Source: Zoogloea sp041914405 (GTDB lineage Bacteria > Pseudomonadota > Gammaproteobacteria > Burkholderiales > Rhodocyclaceae). From it: a stretch of DNA of 64,000 bases. Location: the NCBI RefSeq assembly GCF_041914405.1, contig NZ_JAYSDK010000010.1, positions 1 to 64,000 of the forward strand. Direction: 5' to 3'. Under the pieces are notes generated by a model that saw only the letters and a list, made by a program, of their open reading frames with translations, ran no database searches and was not told the origin of the DNA. Both the position numbers and the translations under genes were made by a program. Below are positions 34,804 to 43,831 of this stretch, piece by piece. The stretch's first letter is position 1, and each line of letters begins with the position of its first letter.

Positions 34804-36129
34804 TCAGCCTTCCTTGCTGCAGTCCCGCGGCTTGATACCCTTCTCCTTCGCGTAGGCGGCGGCCGACTCCTCGATCATGCCACGCACCAGCGGGCGGTCG
34901 GACTCGACCCAGTCGGAGATCACCTTCCACTGGCTACCGTCCCATTGCTGGAACTTCACCACACCCGGCCCTTCGTGGTCGGCGCAGCTGATCTTCAGCG
35001 ACGGCAGGAAACCGGTCGCCCCCAGCGCTTTCAAGCGCGCTTCGTCGAGGTTCAGATTCTCGAAGCCCCAGCGTACCTGCTCGCCGGTCAGCGCCTTGCC
35101 CTTGCCGAACTTCTCCTGGGCCTTGCGGATCGCCTCGACGGTGATCAGCCCATGCACCACGCCGCGGTTGTAATACACCGAGCCGATGCGGGCCTTGTCC
35201 TCCATGTTGCCCTTGCCCTTGCCGTAGACGAACTTCTTGATGTCGGCGACCACCGGATAATTGGCACCGGCCACGTTGAAACCGGCGGCAATGAAGCCCT
35301 TGGCCGCCGGCCCGGCCGGGATGGTGTCCTCCTCGGCACCAGACCACCACACGCCGATCATCTTCTCGCGCGGATAGCCGACCTTCGCGGCCGCCTTGAG
35401 GGCCGTCGGGTTCATCACTCCCCAGCCCCACAGGATCACGTAGTCGGGCTTGAGCTGGCGCAGTTGCAGCCACTGGGACTGCTGCTCGTTGCCCGGATGG
35501 GCGACTGCGATCTTGCTCAGCTCGAAGCCGTGCTTGGCGGCCAGCCTGTCGAGGACCGCATGGGACTCCTTGCCGTAGGCCGAGTCGTGGTAGAGCAGGC
35601 CGATCTTCTTGCCTTTGAGCTTGTCCATGCCCCCCTCCTTCGTGCCGATGAAGTTCACGATGGCGGAGGCCTGGGACCAGTAGGTGGTGATCAGCGGAAA
35701 GACCCACGGAAAAATCCGCCCGTCGGCGGCGTCAGTACGCCCGTAGCCGATCGTCACCACCGGGATCTTGTCCTGGGCGGCCTTGTCGAGCACCGAGTAG
35801 GTGATGCCGGTGGACACCGGCTGGAACACCGTGTTGCCGGTGCTGCCCTTCTTCTTCAGGCGCTCGTAGCACTCCACACCGCGGGCATTGTTGTACTCAG
35901 TCTCGCACTCTTCCCAAGTCAGCCTGACGCCATTGATGCCACCATCCCGCTCGTTGATCAGCTGCATGTAGTCGATCCAGCCACCGAAGACCCCCGAGCC
36001 GCCGGACGCATAAGGGCCAACCCGATAGCTCGGCAGGCCAATGAACTGTTCCTCGACGGCCCCCGCCACGGAGGAGGCCAGCAGGCCGGCGATGGCCGCG
36101 CCCAGCAGGACGGTGTGCTTCAGTTTCAT
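34804..36129 (-). CDS. Periplasmic substrate-binding protein of a branched-chain-amino-acid-type ABC transporter
   Basis: 441 residues, longer than amino-acid-binding LivK (about 345). A signal peptide MKLKHTVLLGAAIAGLLASSVAGA is followed by a type-I periplasmic-binding fold (YRVGPYASGGSGVFGGWIDYMQLINERDGGINGVRLTWEECETEYN). Length and local sequence resemble binding proteins for aromatic or other organic acids in betaproteobacteria. It delivers its ligand to the LivH/LivM-type permeases. Start is supported by GGAGACACACC upstream. The ligases at both ends of the cluster suggest a carboxylic-acid ligand rather than an amino acid; this is inference. Confidence 0.9.
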   Translation of the reverse strand: MKLKHTVLLGAAIAGLLASSVAGAVEEQFIGLPSYRVGPYASGGSGVFGGWIDYMQLINERDGGINGVRLTWEECETEYNNARGVECYERLKKKGSTGNTVFQPVSTGITYSVLDKAAQDKIPVVTIGYGRTDAADGRIFPWVFPLITTYWSQASAIVNFIGTKEGGMDKLKGKKIGLLYHDSAYGKESHAVLDRLAAKHGFELSKIAVAHPGNEQQSQWLQLRQLKPDYVILWGWGVMNPTALKAAAKVGYPREKMIGVWWSGAEEDTIPAGPAAKGFIAAGFNVAGANYPVVADIKKFVYGKGKGNMEDKARIGSVYYNRGVVHGLITVEAIRKAQEKFGKGKALTGEQVRWGFENLNLDEARLKALGATGFLPSLKISCADHEGPGVVKFQQWDGSQWKVISDWVESDRPLVRGMIEESAAAYAKEKGIKPRDCSKEG

Positions 36130-36163
36130 GGTGTGTCTCCTCTTGTAGGTATGAGGTGGCGCT

Positions 36164-37231
36164 TCAGTGCGGGAAGGGCCACAGGCGCAGCTTTTCCTTG
36201 GCGATCTGCCACAGGCGCGCCAAGCCATGGGGTTCCACGATCAGGAAGAAGATGATCAGCCCGCCGAAGATGATGAGTTGCAGGTTGGACACAAAGCCGG
36301 CCCCGAGCGCATCGCCGAACAGCGCCGGCACCAGGTTGTCGAGCAGGATCGGCAGCAGCACGATGAAGGCCGCGCCCAGAAAGGCGCCCATGATCGAGCC
36401 GACACCACCGATGATGATCATGAACAGGATCTTGAAGGACAGGTCGAGGTTGAAGCCCTCCGGCTCGACGGTGCCGATGTAGGTGTAGGCGTACAGCGCG
36501 CCGGCCACGCCGCAGTAGAAGGAGCTCACCGCGAAGGCCAGCAGCTTGGTGCGCATCAGGCGGAAGCCGATCACCTGGGCCGCCACGTCCATGTCGCGCA
36601 CCGCCATCCAGGCACGCCCGGTGGCCGAGCGCACCAGGTTCTTGGCGGCCAGTGCCAACACTGCGACGACGGCGAAGGTCAGCACGTACTTGGCCTCCGG
36701 CGAGACAAAGCGATAACCGAGGATGCTCACCTCCTGGGCCGTCACCACCCCCGACGAGGAATGGTTAGAGAACCACGGAAACTTGACCAGCACCCACACG
36801 ATGAAGAACTGGGCCGCCAGCGTCGCCACCGCCAGGTAAAAGCCCTTGATGCGCAGGCTCGGCAGGCCGAACAGCACCCCCACCAGCGCCGCCGCCAGCC
36901 CCGCCAGCACCAGTGCCAGCAGGAAGGGCATGCCGTCCCCCCGCAGGATGAAGTTGTAAGCGGCAAAGGCCCCCACCGCCATGAAAGCCGCCGAGCCGAG
37001 GGACAACTGGCCCGCGTAGCCGGTCAGGATGTTGAGGCCGATGGCGGCCAGCGAGAAGATCAGCACCGGCGTGAGGATCGCCTTCAGCCAGTACTCGTTG
37101 GCCAGCAGCGGCACTGCCACGCCGAACACGAGCATCAGCAGCGCGAAGCCGATCCGGTCTTGGCGGATCGGGAAGATCCGCCCGTCCTCGGCATAGCTGG
37201 TCCTGAACTGCCCGCCCACGCGGTAACGCAT
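36164..37231 (-). CDS. livM: ABC transporter permease, LivM type
   Basis: 355 residues with about ten hydrophobic segments. LSLAAIGLNILTGYAGQLSLGSAAFMAVGAFAAY is the family hallmark, and GVGSIMGAFLGAAFIVLLP the late conserved loop. It forms the translocation path with LivH. An N-terminal soluble extension of about 25 residues (MRYRVGGQFRTSYAEDGRIFPIRQDR) is frequent in this acid-uptake subgroup. 34 bases separate it from the binding-protein gene; upstream are two repeat copies (37252-37319) between it and livH. Confidence 0.93.
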   Translation of the reverse strand: MRYRVGGQFRTSYAEDGRIFPIRQDRIGFALLMLVFGVAVPLLANEYWLKAILTPVLIFSLAAIGLNILTGYAGQLSLGSAAFMAVGAFAAYNFILRGDGMPFLLALVLAGLAAALVGVLFGLPSLRIKGFYLAVATLAAQFFIVWVLVKFPWFSNHSSSGVVTAQEVSILGYRFVSPEAKYVLTFAVVAVLALAAKNLVRSATGRAWMAVRDMDVAAQVIGFRLMRTKLLAFAVSSFYCGVAGALYAYTYIGTVEPEGFNLDLSFKILFMIIIGGVGSIMGAFLGAAFIVLLPILLDNLVPALFGDALGAGFVSNLQLIIFGGLIIFFLIVEPHGLARLWQIAKEKLRLWPFPH

Positions 37232-37251
37232 TCCACCCCCCCCCCTCTCCC

Positions 37252-37275
37252 GGTGGGGGCTAATTCATCCGCCCA
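37252..37275. repeat. Near-palindromic intergenic repeat, copy E1
   Basis: GTGGGGGCTAATTCATCCGCCCAC: same layout as copies C1 and D with a few substitutions (CTAATTCATCC instead of CGAATTCATTC). It follows a run of about 13 C residues (37235-37246) upstream of livM. Confidence 0.7.
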
Positions 37276-37295
37276 CAGTCGCTTGAACAAAGTCC

Positions 37296-37319
37296 GCGGG
37301 CTAATGAATTCGCCCCAAC
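37296..37319. repeat. Near-palindromic intergenic repeat, copy E2
   Basis: GCGGGCTAATGAATTCGCCCCAAC: a second diverged copy in inverted relation to E1, 20 bases away, directly after the livH stop. Paired arrangement as in copies B1/B2 and C1/C2. Confidence 0.65.
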
Positions 37320-37322
37320 GGG

Positions 37323-38249
37323 TCAGACCCGGTCGATATGCCTCTCGCCGAACAGGCCTTCCGGCCTCACCAACAGGAAGGCCAGCGCCAGCATGTAGGG
37401 GAACCACCCCTCGATGCCGCCGCCGACCAGCGGCCCCACATACACTTCGGCCAGCTTCTCGGACGCACCGATGATCAACCCACCGACGATCGCGCCGGGC
37501 ACCGACGTAAAGCCGCCAAGGATCAGCACCGGCAGCGCCTTCAGCGCGGTGAAGGTGAGCGCGAACTGCACGCCGTTGCGGGCGCCCCAGATCATCCCGG
37601 CCACCAGCGCCACAAAGCCGGCCACTGCCCACACCACGCGCCAGATCGTCTGCAGCGGAATGCCGATGGACAGGGCTGCCTGATGGTCGTCGGCCACCGC
37701 CCGCAGCGCGCGACCGACCTTGGTGTACTGGAACAAGGCCGCCAACAGGGCCACCAGAGAGGCGGCCACGCCGGCCGCGAAGAGGTCGAACTTCGACACG
37801 CCGATGCCGTAGTCGTCCATCAGCCAGGCGATCGGCTCATCGACGATGCCCAGCTCGAGGCCACGCACGTTGGCGCCCCAGGTCATCTGAGCCAGCCCCT
37901 CCACCACGTAGGTGAGCCCGATGGTGGCCATGAACAGGGTGATCGGCGGCTGATTGACCAGCGGCCGCAGCACGATTCGCTCGGTGGCAATGCCGAGCAC
38001 CACCATCGTCGCGAAGGCCAGCAGGAAGGACAGCCAGAACACCGGCGCACTGCCGGCCTCCATACCGAAACGGGCCGGCAGCACTTCCTGGAAACCGACG
38101 AAGCTCAGCGCGGCGAAGAACACCATCGCCCCCTGCGCAAAGTTGAACACCCCCGACGCCTTGTAGATCAGCACAAAGCCGAGTGCCACCAGCGCATACA
38201 TCACACCGGACAGCAGGCCGCCAATCAGCACCTCGATGAAGAACTGCAT
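37323..38249 (-). CDS. livH: ABC transporter permease, LivH type
   Basis: 308 residues, about eight to nine transmembrane segments. The start MQFFIEVLIGGLLSGVMYALVALGFVLIYKASGVFNFAQGAMV is the standard LivH N-terminal block, and VWAVAGFVALVAGMIWGA with LGGFTSVPGAIVGGL the conserved loops. Works with LivM as the membrane core of the importer. ATG 38249 is preceded by GGGACAGGGC; the sequence further upstream belongs to livG in another frame. It starts 10 bases downstream of livG. Confidence 0.94.
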   Translation of the reverse strand: MQFFIEVLIGGLLSGVMYALVALGFVLIYKASGVFNFAQGAMVFFAALSFVGFQEVLPARFGMEAGSAPVFWLSFLLAFATMVVLGIATERIVLRPLVNQPPITLFMATIGLTYVVEGLAQMTWGANVRGLELGIVDEPIAWLMDDYGIGVSKFDLFAAGVAASLVALLAALFQYTKVGRALRAVADDHQAALSIGIPLQTIWRVVWAVAGFVALVAGMIWGARNGVQFALTFTALKALPVLILGGFTSVPGAIVGGLIIGASEKLAEVYVGPLVGGGIEGWFPYMLALAFLLVRPEGLFGERHIDRV

Positions 38250-38259
38250 GCCCTGTCCC

Positions 38260-39042
38260 TCAGTGGGCTGCGCCCAGATACGCTGCAATGACTTCGGGGT
38301 TGCCCTTGACCTCGTCCGGCAGGCCGTCGCCGATCTTGCGGCCATAGTCGAGGACCACCACCCGGTCGGAGATGTCCATCACCACGCCCATGTCGTGCTC
38401 GATCAGCACGATGGTGGTGCCGTAGTGGTCGTTCACATCGAGGATGAAGCGGCACATGTCCTGTTTCTCCTCCACGTTCATGCCGGCCATCGGCTCGTCC
38501 AGCAGCAGAATGTGCGGCTCGGCGGCCAGCGCGCGGGCCAGCTCGACGCGCTTCTGCAAGCCGTAGGGCAGGCGGCCGACCGGCGTCTTGCGGATGGACT
38601 GGATCTCCAGGAACTCGATGATCTCCTCGACCTTCAGGCGGTGGGCAGCCTCCTCCCGCTGGGCAGCGCCCCAGTAGAAGGCGTGCTGCAGGAAGTTGCA
38701 GCGCATCTTCAAGGCCCGCCCGGTCATGATGTTGTCGAGCACCGTCATGCCCTTGAACAACGCGATGTTCTGGAAGGTGCGGGCAATGCCCTGCTCGGCC
38801 GCCCGGTGGGGCTCCATCCGCCGGCGCAGCGTGCCGCGGAAATAGATCTGCCCTTCCTGCGGGTGATACACCCCGTTGATCACGTTGAGCATGGAGCTCT
38901 TGCCGGCCCCGTTGGGACCGATGATCGAGCGGATCTCGTGCTCCCGTACATCGAAGCTGATGTCGGTGAGCGCCTTTACACCGCCGAAACGCAGGGAGAT
39001 ATTGCGCAGGTCGACGATCACGTCGCCGCTTTGCCGGGCCAT
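38260..39042 (-). CDS. livG: ABC transporter ATP-binding protein, LivG type
   Basis: 260 residues: Walker A GPNGAGKSS, a Q-loop region NGVYHPQEGQIYF, signature region LPYGLQKRVELARALA, Walker B ILLLDEPMAGMN and H-loop VLIEHDMGVVMDISDRVVVLDYG. The degenerate signature without SGGQ (YGLQKRVE) is normal in LivG-type proteins. It pairs with LivF to power the importer. Located 13 bases downstream of the acyl-CoA ligase gene, indicating one operon. Confidence 0.95.
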   Translation of the reverse strand: MARQSGDVIVDLRNISLRFGGVKALTDISFDVREHEIRSIIGPNGAGKSSMLNVINGVYHPQEGQIYFRGTLRRRMEPHRAAEQGIARTFQNIALFKGMTVLDNIMTGRALKMRCNFLQHAFYWGAAQREEAAHRLKVEEIIEFLEIQSIRKTPVGRLPYGLQKRVELARALAAEPHILLLDEPMAGMNVEEKQDMCRFILDVNDHYGTTIVLIEHDMGVVMDISDRVVVLDYGRKIGDGLPDEVKGNPEVIAAYLGAAH

Positions 39043-39055
39043 CGCGTTCTCCGTT

Positions 39056-41026
39056 TCAGGCAGCCCGCGCCTGCGGCGGGAAGATCTGCGCGTCCTCGAT
39101 GCGCAGTTCGGCGGCCACCAGGTTGCTGCGCCCGTCCTCGTAGCTCACCTGGGTCTCGATGTACTGGCTGGCCTTGCCGGCGTACAGCGCATCGACCAGC
39201 ACCGCGTATTTCTCGGCGATGAAGTTGCGGCGCACCTTGCGAGTCCGGGTCAGCTCACCGTCGTCGGCATCGAGCTCCTTGTGCAGGATCAGGAAACGGC
39301 GGACCTGGGCGTCGCCCATCGCCGCATCGCCGGCCAGATCGGCATTGACCTGCTCGACGCAGTCCTTCAGCAGCGCATACACCGCCGCCTGGCTGGCCAG
39401 GTCGGTGTAGCCGGCATAGGCCAACCCGCGGCGCTCGGCCCAGTTGCCAACCGCCTCCAGGTCGATGTTGATGAAGGCGGTGACGTGGTCGCGGCGGTTG
39501 CCGAAGCACACCGCCTCCTTCACGTAGGGGAAGAACTTCAGCTTGTTCTCGATGTAGTTGGGGGCGAACATGCCGCCGCCGTTCAGGCGCCCCACATCCT
39601 TGGCCCGGTCGATGATCTTCAGGTGGCCGTCGGAATCGAAGATGCCCGCATCGCCGGTCATGAAATAGCCCTCGGCGTTGAGCGCCTCGGCAGTCGCTTC
39701 CGGGCGCTTGTAGTAGGCCTTCAGCAGCATCGGCCCCCGCACCAGGATCTCCCCGTTGTCTGCCAGCTTCACCTCCACCTGCGGCGCCGGCTTGCCCACC
39801 GAGTCAAGCTTGATCTGGCCATCGGGCTGTAAACACACATATGCACAGGTCTCAGTCTGGCCGTAGAGCTGCTTGAGGTTGATGCCGATGGAACGGTAGA
39901 AGCGGAACAGGTCCGGCCCGATCGCCGCGCCGGCAGTGTAGGCGACGCGGATGCGGCTGAGGCCCAGCACGTTCTTCAGCGGTGCGTAGATCAGCAGCTT
40001 GCCCAACCCGTAGCGCAGGCGTTCACCCAGCGGGACCGGCCTGCCGTCCAGGATGTCGGCACCGCAGCGCCGCGCCACCTCCATGAAATAAGCGAACAGC
40101 GCACGCTTCGGCCGGCTGGCGTCCTCCATGCGGATCGTCACCTGCGTCAGCAGGTTCTCGAAGACCCGAGGCGGCGCGAAGTAGTAAGTCGGCCCGATCT
40201 CGCGCAGGTCGTTCATCACCGTCTCGGCGGATTCCGGACAGTTGATCGTGAAACCGGCCACCAACGCCTGGGCATAGGAGAACAGGTGGTCGCCAACCCA
40301 GGCCATCGGCAGGTAGGACAGGATGTCCTCGGTCTCGCCGAGGCGGTCGAAGGCACAGCCGCCCCGGGCGGCAGCGATGAAGGCGGCGTGGCTCTGGCAG
40401 ACCCCCTTCGGCTGGCCGGTGGTGCCGGAGGTGTACAGCATCACCGCGATGTCCTCGGGACTGCCCTTGTCGATCTCGTTGGTGAGGAAGTCGGGGTGGT
40501 GCTCGTCGTGGATACGCCCCATCTCCAGCACCTCGTCCATGCCGTGCAGAAAGGGCTGGTTGTAGTGGCGCAGGCCGCGCGGGTCGTCGTAGACGATGCG
40601 CTCGAGGCTCGGCAGGCCCGCCTCGATCTCGAGCAGTTTGTCTACCTGCTCCTGGTCCTCGACGCAGGCGAAGCGGATGTCCGCGTCCTTCATCACGTAG
40701 GCCATTTCCTGGGCCACCGCATCCTGGTACATCATTACCGGGATGCCCCCCAGGCACTGGCAGGCCGCCACAGACCAGTACAGGCGCGGCCGGTTGTCCC
40801 CCACCACGGCCAGCCGGTCGCCGCGCTTGAAGCCCAACTCGGCCAGGCCGCTGGCCAGCGCACGCACCCGAGCGGCGACATCCGCCCACGTGTAGGTCTG
40901 CCAAATCCCGTATTCCTTTTCGCGCATCGCCGGGCGCTGCGGGCGCTGCCGAGCGTGCTCCATCAGCAGGCGCGGAAAGGTGTCCAGGCTGGCGACGTCC
41001 ACAGCTGCCGCTCGGGTCGTGGCCAT
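39056..41026 (-). CDS. Long-chain-type acyl-CoA ligase (AMP-binding, FAA1/FadD-15 type)
   Basis: 656 residues. The AMP-binding P-loop MLYTSGTTGQPKGV, A5 LYGQTETCAY, A7 YFMTGDAGIFD and A8 DRAKDVGRLNGGGMFAPNYIENKL are all present. The length and INIDLEAVGNWAERRGL region fit the large eukaryote-like long-chain acyl-CoA synthetase group that commonly heads liv-type operons in Azoarcus/Thauera-like bacteria. It activates a fatty or aryl acid to acyl-CoA in the cytosol. First gene of the ligase-livGHMKF cluster; GGAGGAGGGGG lies right upstream of ATG. Confidence 0.92.
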   Translation of the reverse strand: MATTRAAAVDVASLDTFPRLLMEHARQRPQRPAMREKEYGIWQTYTWADVAARVRALASGLAELGFKRGDRLAVVGDNRPRLYWSVAACQCLGGIPVMMYQDAVAQEMAYVMKDADIRFACVEDQEQVDKLLEIEAGLPSLERIVYDDPRGLRHYNQPFLHGMDEVLEMGRIHDEHHPDFLTNEIDKGSPEDIAVMLYTSGTTGQPKGVCQSHAAFIAAARGGCAFDRLGETEDILSYLPMAWVGDHLFSYAQALVAGFTINCPESAETVMNDLREIGPTYYFAPPRVFENLLTQVTIRMEDASRPKRALFAYFMEVARRCGADILDGRPVPLGERLRYGLGKLLIYAPLKNVLGLSRIRVAYTAGAAIGPDLFRFYRSIGINLKQLYGQTETCAYVCLQPDGQIKLDSVGKPAPQVEVKLADNGEILVRGPMLLKAYYKRPEATAEALNAEGYFMTGDAGIFDSDGHLKIIDRAKDVGRLNGGGMFAPNYIENKLKFFPYVKEAVCFGNRRDHVTAFINIDLEAVGNWAERRGLAYAGYTDLASQAAVYALLKDCVEQVNADLAGDAAMGDAQVRRFLILHKELDADDGELTRTRKVRRNFIAEKYAVLVDALYAGKASQYIETQVSYEDGRSNLVAAELRIEDAQIFPPQARAA

Positions 41027-41208
41027 GCCCCCTCCTCCGGTTTGTCTCGATGTCGTCCCCCGCGGCTTCTACCGATGACGCCCGTGGGCGTTGCCGGTGG
41101 CGGCGGGTGGGCTATTTCGTCTCGGGGATCAGTCTGGCAAAGCAAGTTTGCGCAACTGTTTTTCAAATGTACGGAATTGTGGCGGTGCTGGAGGCCCTGC
41201 GTTCCGGA

Positions 41209-42864
41209 TCAGCTTGCAAACGCGAGACCATCGCCCCCGGACGCAATGACGTAGCGCCCGCGCCCCTGGTCCTTGGCCACGTACATGGCCTGGTCGGCGG
41301 CCAGCAGCATGGCCTCGGGCGTACCCGTCCCGTCGCTGATGGCGATGCCGATAGACACACCCAGCAGGCACAGGTTGTCCTTGATGGTCAGCGGCGCCGC
41401 GAGCGCCTCGAGGCAGCGCCTGGCCAGGCGTGCCGCCCCTTCCGAGGCGTCTGGCCCCAGATCGGTGGCCAGCATCACGAATTCATCGCCACCGACACGG
41501 GCCAGCGTGTCGCTCTGGCGCAGCACCGTCGACAGGCGACGCGCCACCTCCACCAGCGCCGCATCGCCGGCCTCATGTCCGAGGCGGTCGTTGATCGGCT
41601 TGAAACCATCCAGGTCGAGAAACAGCACCGCCACCTGCGTGCGGTGGCGGGCGGCACGCGCCAGCCCCTGGCGCATACGGTCATCGAGCAGCATGCGGTT
41701 GGGCAGCCCCGTCAATCCATCGTGGTGGGCCATGCGCTGGAGTTCGGCCTGGCTGCTGGCCAGCTTGTCGAGCAGCCGGTTGAAGGCCTTGGTGAGGTGA
41801 CCGACCTCGTCGTCGCGCACCACCGGCAACGGCTCCAGCGGAATCTCGTCCTGGGTCATGCGCTCGGCGAGGGTCGCAGCCCGATGCAGCGGACGAAGCG
41901 TAAACCGCACAAATACGCCCGCTACCAGCAACACGAGGGCCATCGCGGTGAAGCTGTGGCGGATCACGTTGTCCTGGGCCCGGCGAACCGGCGCAAAGGC
42001 TTCCGCCGTCGGCATGCGCGCCACCACGAACCAGCCGGTGCTCGCTACGCTGGCCATCGACCCCAACTCCTCGACGCCCTTGGCATTGATCGTCACGCCG
42101 CTACCGCGGAAGCCGGCCATGGCCCGGTCGTGCAGCAGATTGACGCCGGGCGGCGGGGTCGGCTTGAGCAACAGGTCCGGGTCGCCCGCCGCGACGAATA
42201 GCGTGTCGACGGGTGAGACGAGCAGAAAACCGCCGGTTTCGCCGATCCGCCCCTGGTTGATGCGGTCGAGGAAATCCGGCGCCGTCAGCGCGGTGATGCC
42301 CACCAGCACGGCCACCACGTGGCCGCCGGCATCCTTCAGCGGGACGCCCATCGGTAGTACCGGTTGTTTGGTGAAGCTTCCCACCAGCGGTGCACCAACC
42401 CCAGCCCTCCCCTGCAGGGCCCGCAGAAAACCCGGATTGCCGGCCGCCGACGCGCCGCGACGCCCCGGCACCCGGGGGAAGTCGACGATCACGTGGCCGT
42501 CGGTGGCGATTACCAGCAGGCCCAGGTTGAATGCCGGATGGAGCGAGTGCCGTTCGGCAAGCCAGGCCTCCAGCCGGGACGGCTGGCCGAGCAATTCCCG
42601 CGGCAAGGTGGCCGCCAGTTGGTCCAGCAGTTGGCGGCGCTGGCGGATCTTGTAGTCGATCTCCCGTGCCACCTCGTCGGCCAGCGCCATCTGCTGGGCC
42701 GACACCAGCTGGGTAAGGTCTTCACGCAGGTAACGGGCCTGCAGCACGTAACGCGCCGCGCCGCCGGCTATGACCAGCAGCATGCCGAACAGCACCAAGC
42801 GGGTGACGAGACTGTTGGAGATGCGCTTCAGAGCCATCGGCCTATGGTAGCCGAGGGCTGACAT
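41209..42864 (-). CDS. Diguanylate cyclase with periplasmic Cache sensor, HAMP and GGDEF
   Basis: About 551 residues. TM1 near residues 18-40, a large periplasmic dCache-like sensor (contains PVLPMGVPLKDAGGHVVAVLVGITAL), TM2 near 310-330, HAMP, then a GGDEF domain with intact RVGGDEF active site and RQSD five residues before it (the RxxD inhibitory I-site). It makes c-di-GMP in response to an extracellular ligand and is probably product-inhibited. ATG 42864 is selected for GGAGG five bases upstream; a TTG five codons earlier and an ATG at 42837 are alternatives. No EAL domain. Confidence 0.92.
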   Translation of the reverse strand: MSALGYHRPMALKRISNSLVTRLVLFGMLLVIAGGAARYVLQARYLREDLTQLVSAQQMALADEVAREIDYKIRQRRQLLDQLAATLPRELLGQPSRLEAWLAERHSLHPAFNLGLLVIATDGHVIVDFPRVPGRRGASAAGNPGFLRALQGRAGVGAPLVGSFTKQPVLPMGVPLKDAGGHVVAVLVGITALTAPDFLDRINQGRIGETGGFLLVSPVDTLFVAAGDPDLLLKPTPPPGVNLLHDRAMAGFRGSGVTINAKGVEELGSMASVASTGWFVVARMPTAEAFAPVRRAQDNVIRHSFTAMALVLLVAGVFVRFTLRPLHRAATLAERMTQDEIPLEPLPVVRDDEVGHLTKAFNRLLDKLASSQAELQRMAHHDGLTGLPNRMLLDDRMRQGLARAARHRTQVAVLFLDLDGFKPINDRLGHEAGDAALVEVARRLSTVLRQSDTLARVGGDEFVMLATDLGPDASEGAARLARRCLEALAAPLTIKDNLCLLGVSIGIAISDGTGTPEAMLLAADQAMYVAKDQGRGRYVIASGGDGLAFAS

Positions 42865-42931
42865 GCACACCTCCGACAAAAGTCATCCTTCCATGCCGAA
42901 AACCGTGTCGACGCCGTGCATGGCGCCATGC

Positions 42932-43831
42932 CTAGTCGGCGGCCTGTCCGGCCCAGCGCTCCGAACGCAGCGCACGGGCGACGGCCGCGGCGCGGGCCTC
43001 CAGCAACGCATCGGTAGCACCGGCGGGATCGTCCTCGTAATTGGCCCGGAGCGCCGCCTCGTCGAGCACCTTGCAGGCATCCAGCGCCGCAGCCAGCATC
43101 GCGGCCTTCGGATAGGAGCGGGTCGCCCGACCGGGATAGGCCCGGAAATCGCAGGTGCACAACAGCATCAGCCAGTCGAAGCGCTGCGGCTGGCCGAAGG
43201 CATCGACCCGCTCGAGCATCGCCGCGATGGAGCCGGCCCGCATCTCCGCGGCCCGATGCACCCGCTCCACCTCCAGCAGCGCCAGCACGGCCAGATCCCG
43301 AAACTCCGGTGGCACGCGGAAGCGTTCCGCAATCGCCTCGATTCGCGGCAGGCCGCGCTCCATGTGGCGATAATGGGCGGGCAGGTGCTCCGGTGGCGAA
43401 TCGGACTTGCCGACGTTGTAGAGCAAGGCCGCAAAACGCACCGCCAGCGGCGCCTGGCGGCGCGCGGCCTCGTCCACCACACGGAACTGATGCTCGCCGA
43501 TGTCCACGGTCGGCGGATCATCCGCGCTCTGGGGCATGCCAAACAAGGCATCCAGCTCCGGCAGCAACACCTGCAACGCCCGGCTCTCGCGCAGCACCCA
43601 CAGCATTCGCGACGGCGCGTCGCTCATCAGGCCGTTGGCCAGCTCGGCCCAGGCCTGCGCGGGATCGAGATCGGCGAGCAGGCCCTCGGCAACCTGGCGC
43701 CGCATCAAGGCGATCGTCTCCCGGTCCACCTCCCCGTCTTGGCTGGCTGCCGCCGCGGCGATGCGCAGCAGATTGACGGCCGGATTCACCAGCAGGGGCG
43801 CGATGGGGCTGCGGGGCAGTTGGAAGCTCAT
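42932..43831 (-). CDS. Cca C-terminal-like protein lacking the nucleotidyltransferase head, degenerate HD motif
   Basis: 299 residues that follow the C-terminal half of bacterial tRNA nucleotidyltransferase (Cca): LALMRR-like ETIALMRRQVAEG, PSRMLWVLRESRALQVLLPELDALFG, HFRVVDEA region, and the HD domain. In Cca this reads THDLGKG; here it is LLYNVGKSDSP, so both metal-binding residues H and D are replaced by Y and N. The N-terminal GGSVRD-type nucleotidyltransferase domain is absent and no upstream sequence supplies it. So it is probably a specialised RNA-binding or inactive paralogue. ATG 43831; in-frame sequence upstream to 44050 carries no motif. Confidence 0.7.
   Translation of the reverse strand: MSFQLPRSPIAPLLVNPAVNLLRIAAAAASQDGEVDRETIALMRRQVAEGLLADLDPAQAWAELANGLMSDAPSRMLWVLRESRALQVLLPELDALFGMPQSADDPPTVDIGEHQFRVVDEAARRQAPLAVRFAALLYNVGKSDSPPEHLPAHYRHMERGLPRIEAIAERFRVPPEFRDLAVLALLEVERVHRAAEMRAGSIAAMLERVDAFGQPQRFDWLMLLCTCDFRAYPGRATRSYPKAAMLAAALDACKVLDEAALRANYEDDPAGATDALLEARAAAVARALRSERWAGQAAD

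Noticed and set aside
37235..37246. Run of C upstream of livM as a phase-variable tract
   Set aside because: It lies 4 bases upstream of the livM ATG, outside the coding frame, and only about a dozen bases long; slippage might alter translation initiation but no evidence supports variation.
41148..41155. TTGCGCAA palindrome upstream of the acyl-CoA ligase as an operator
   Set aside because: Only 8 bases, expected by chance in this GC-rich sequence, and no known regulator motif matched.
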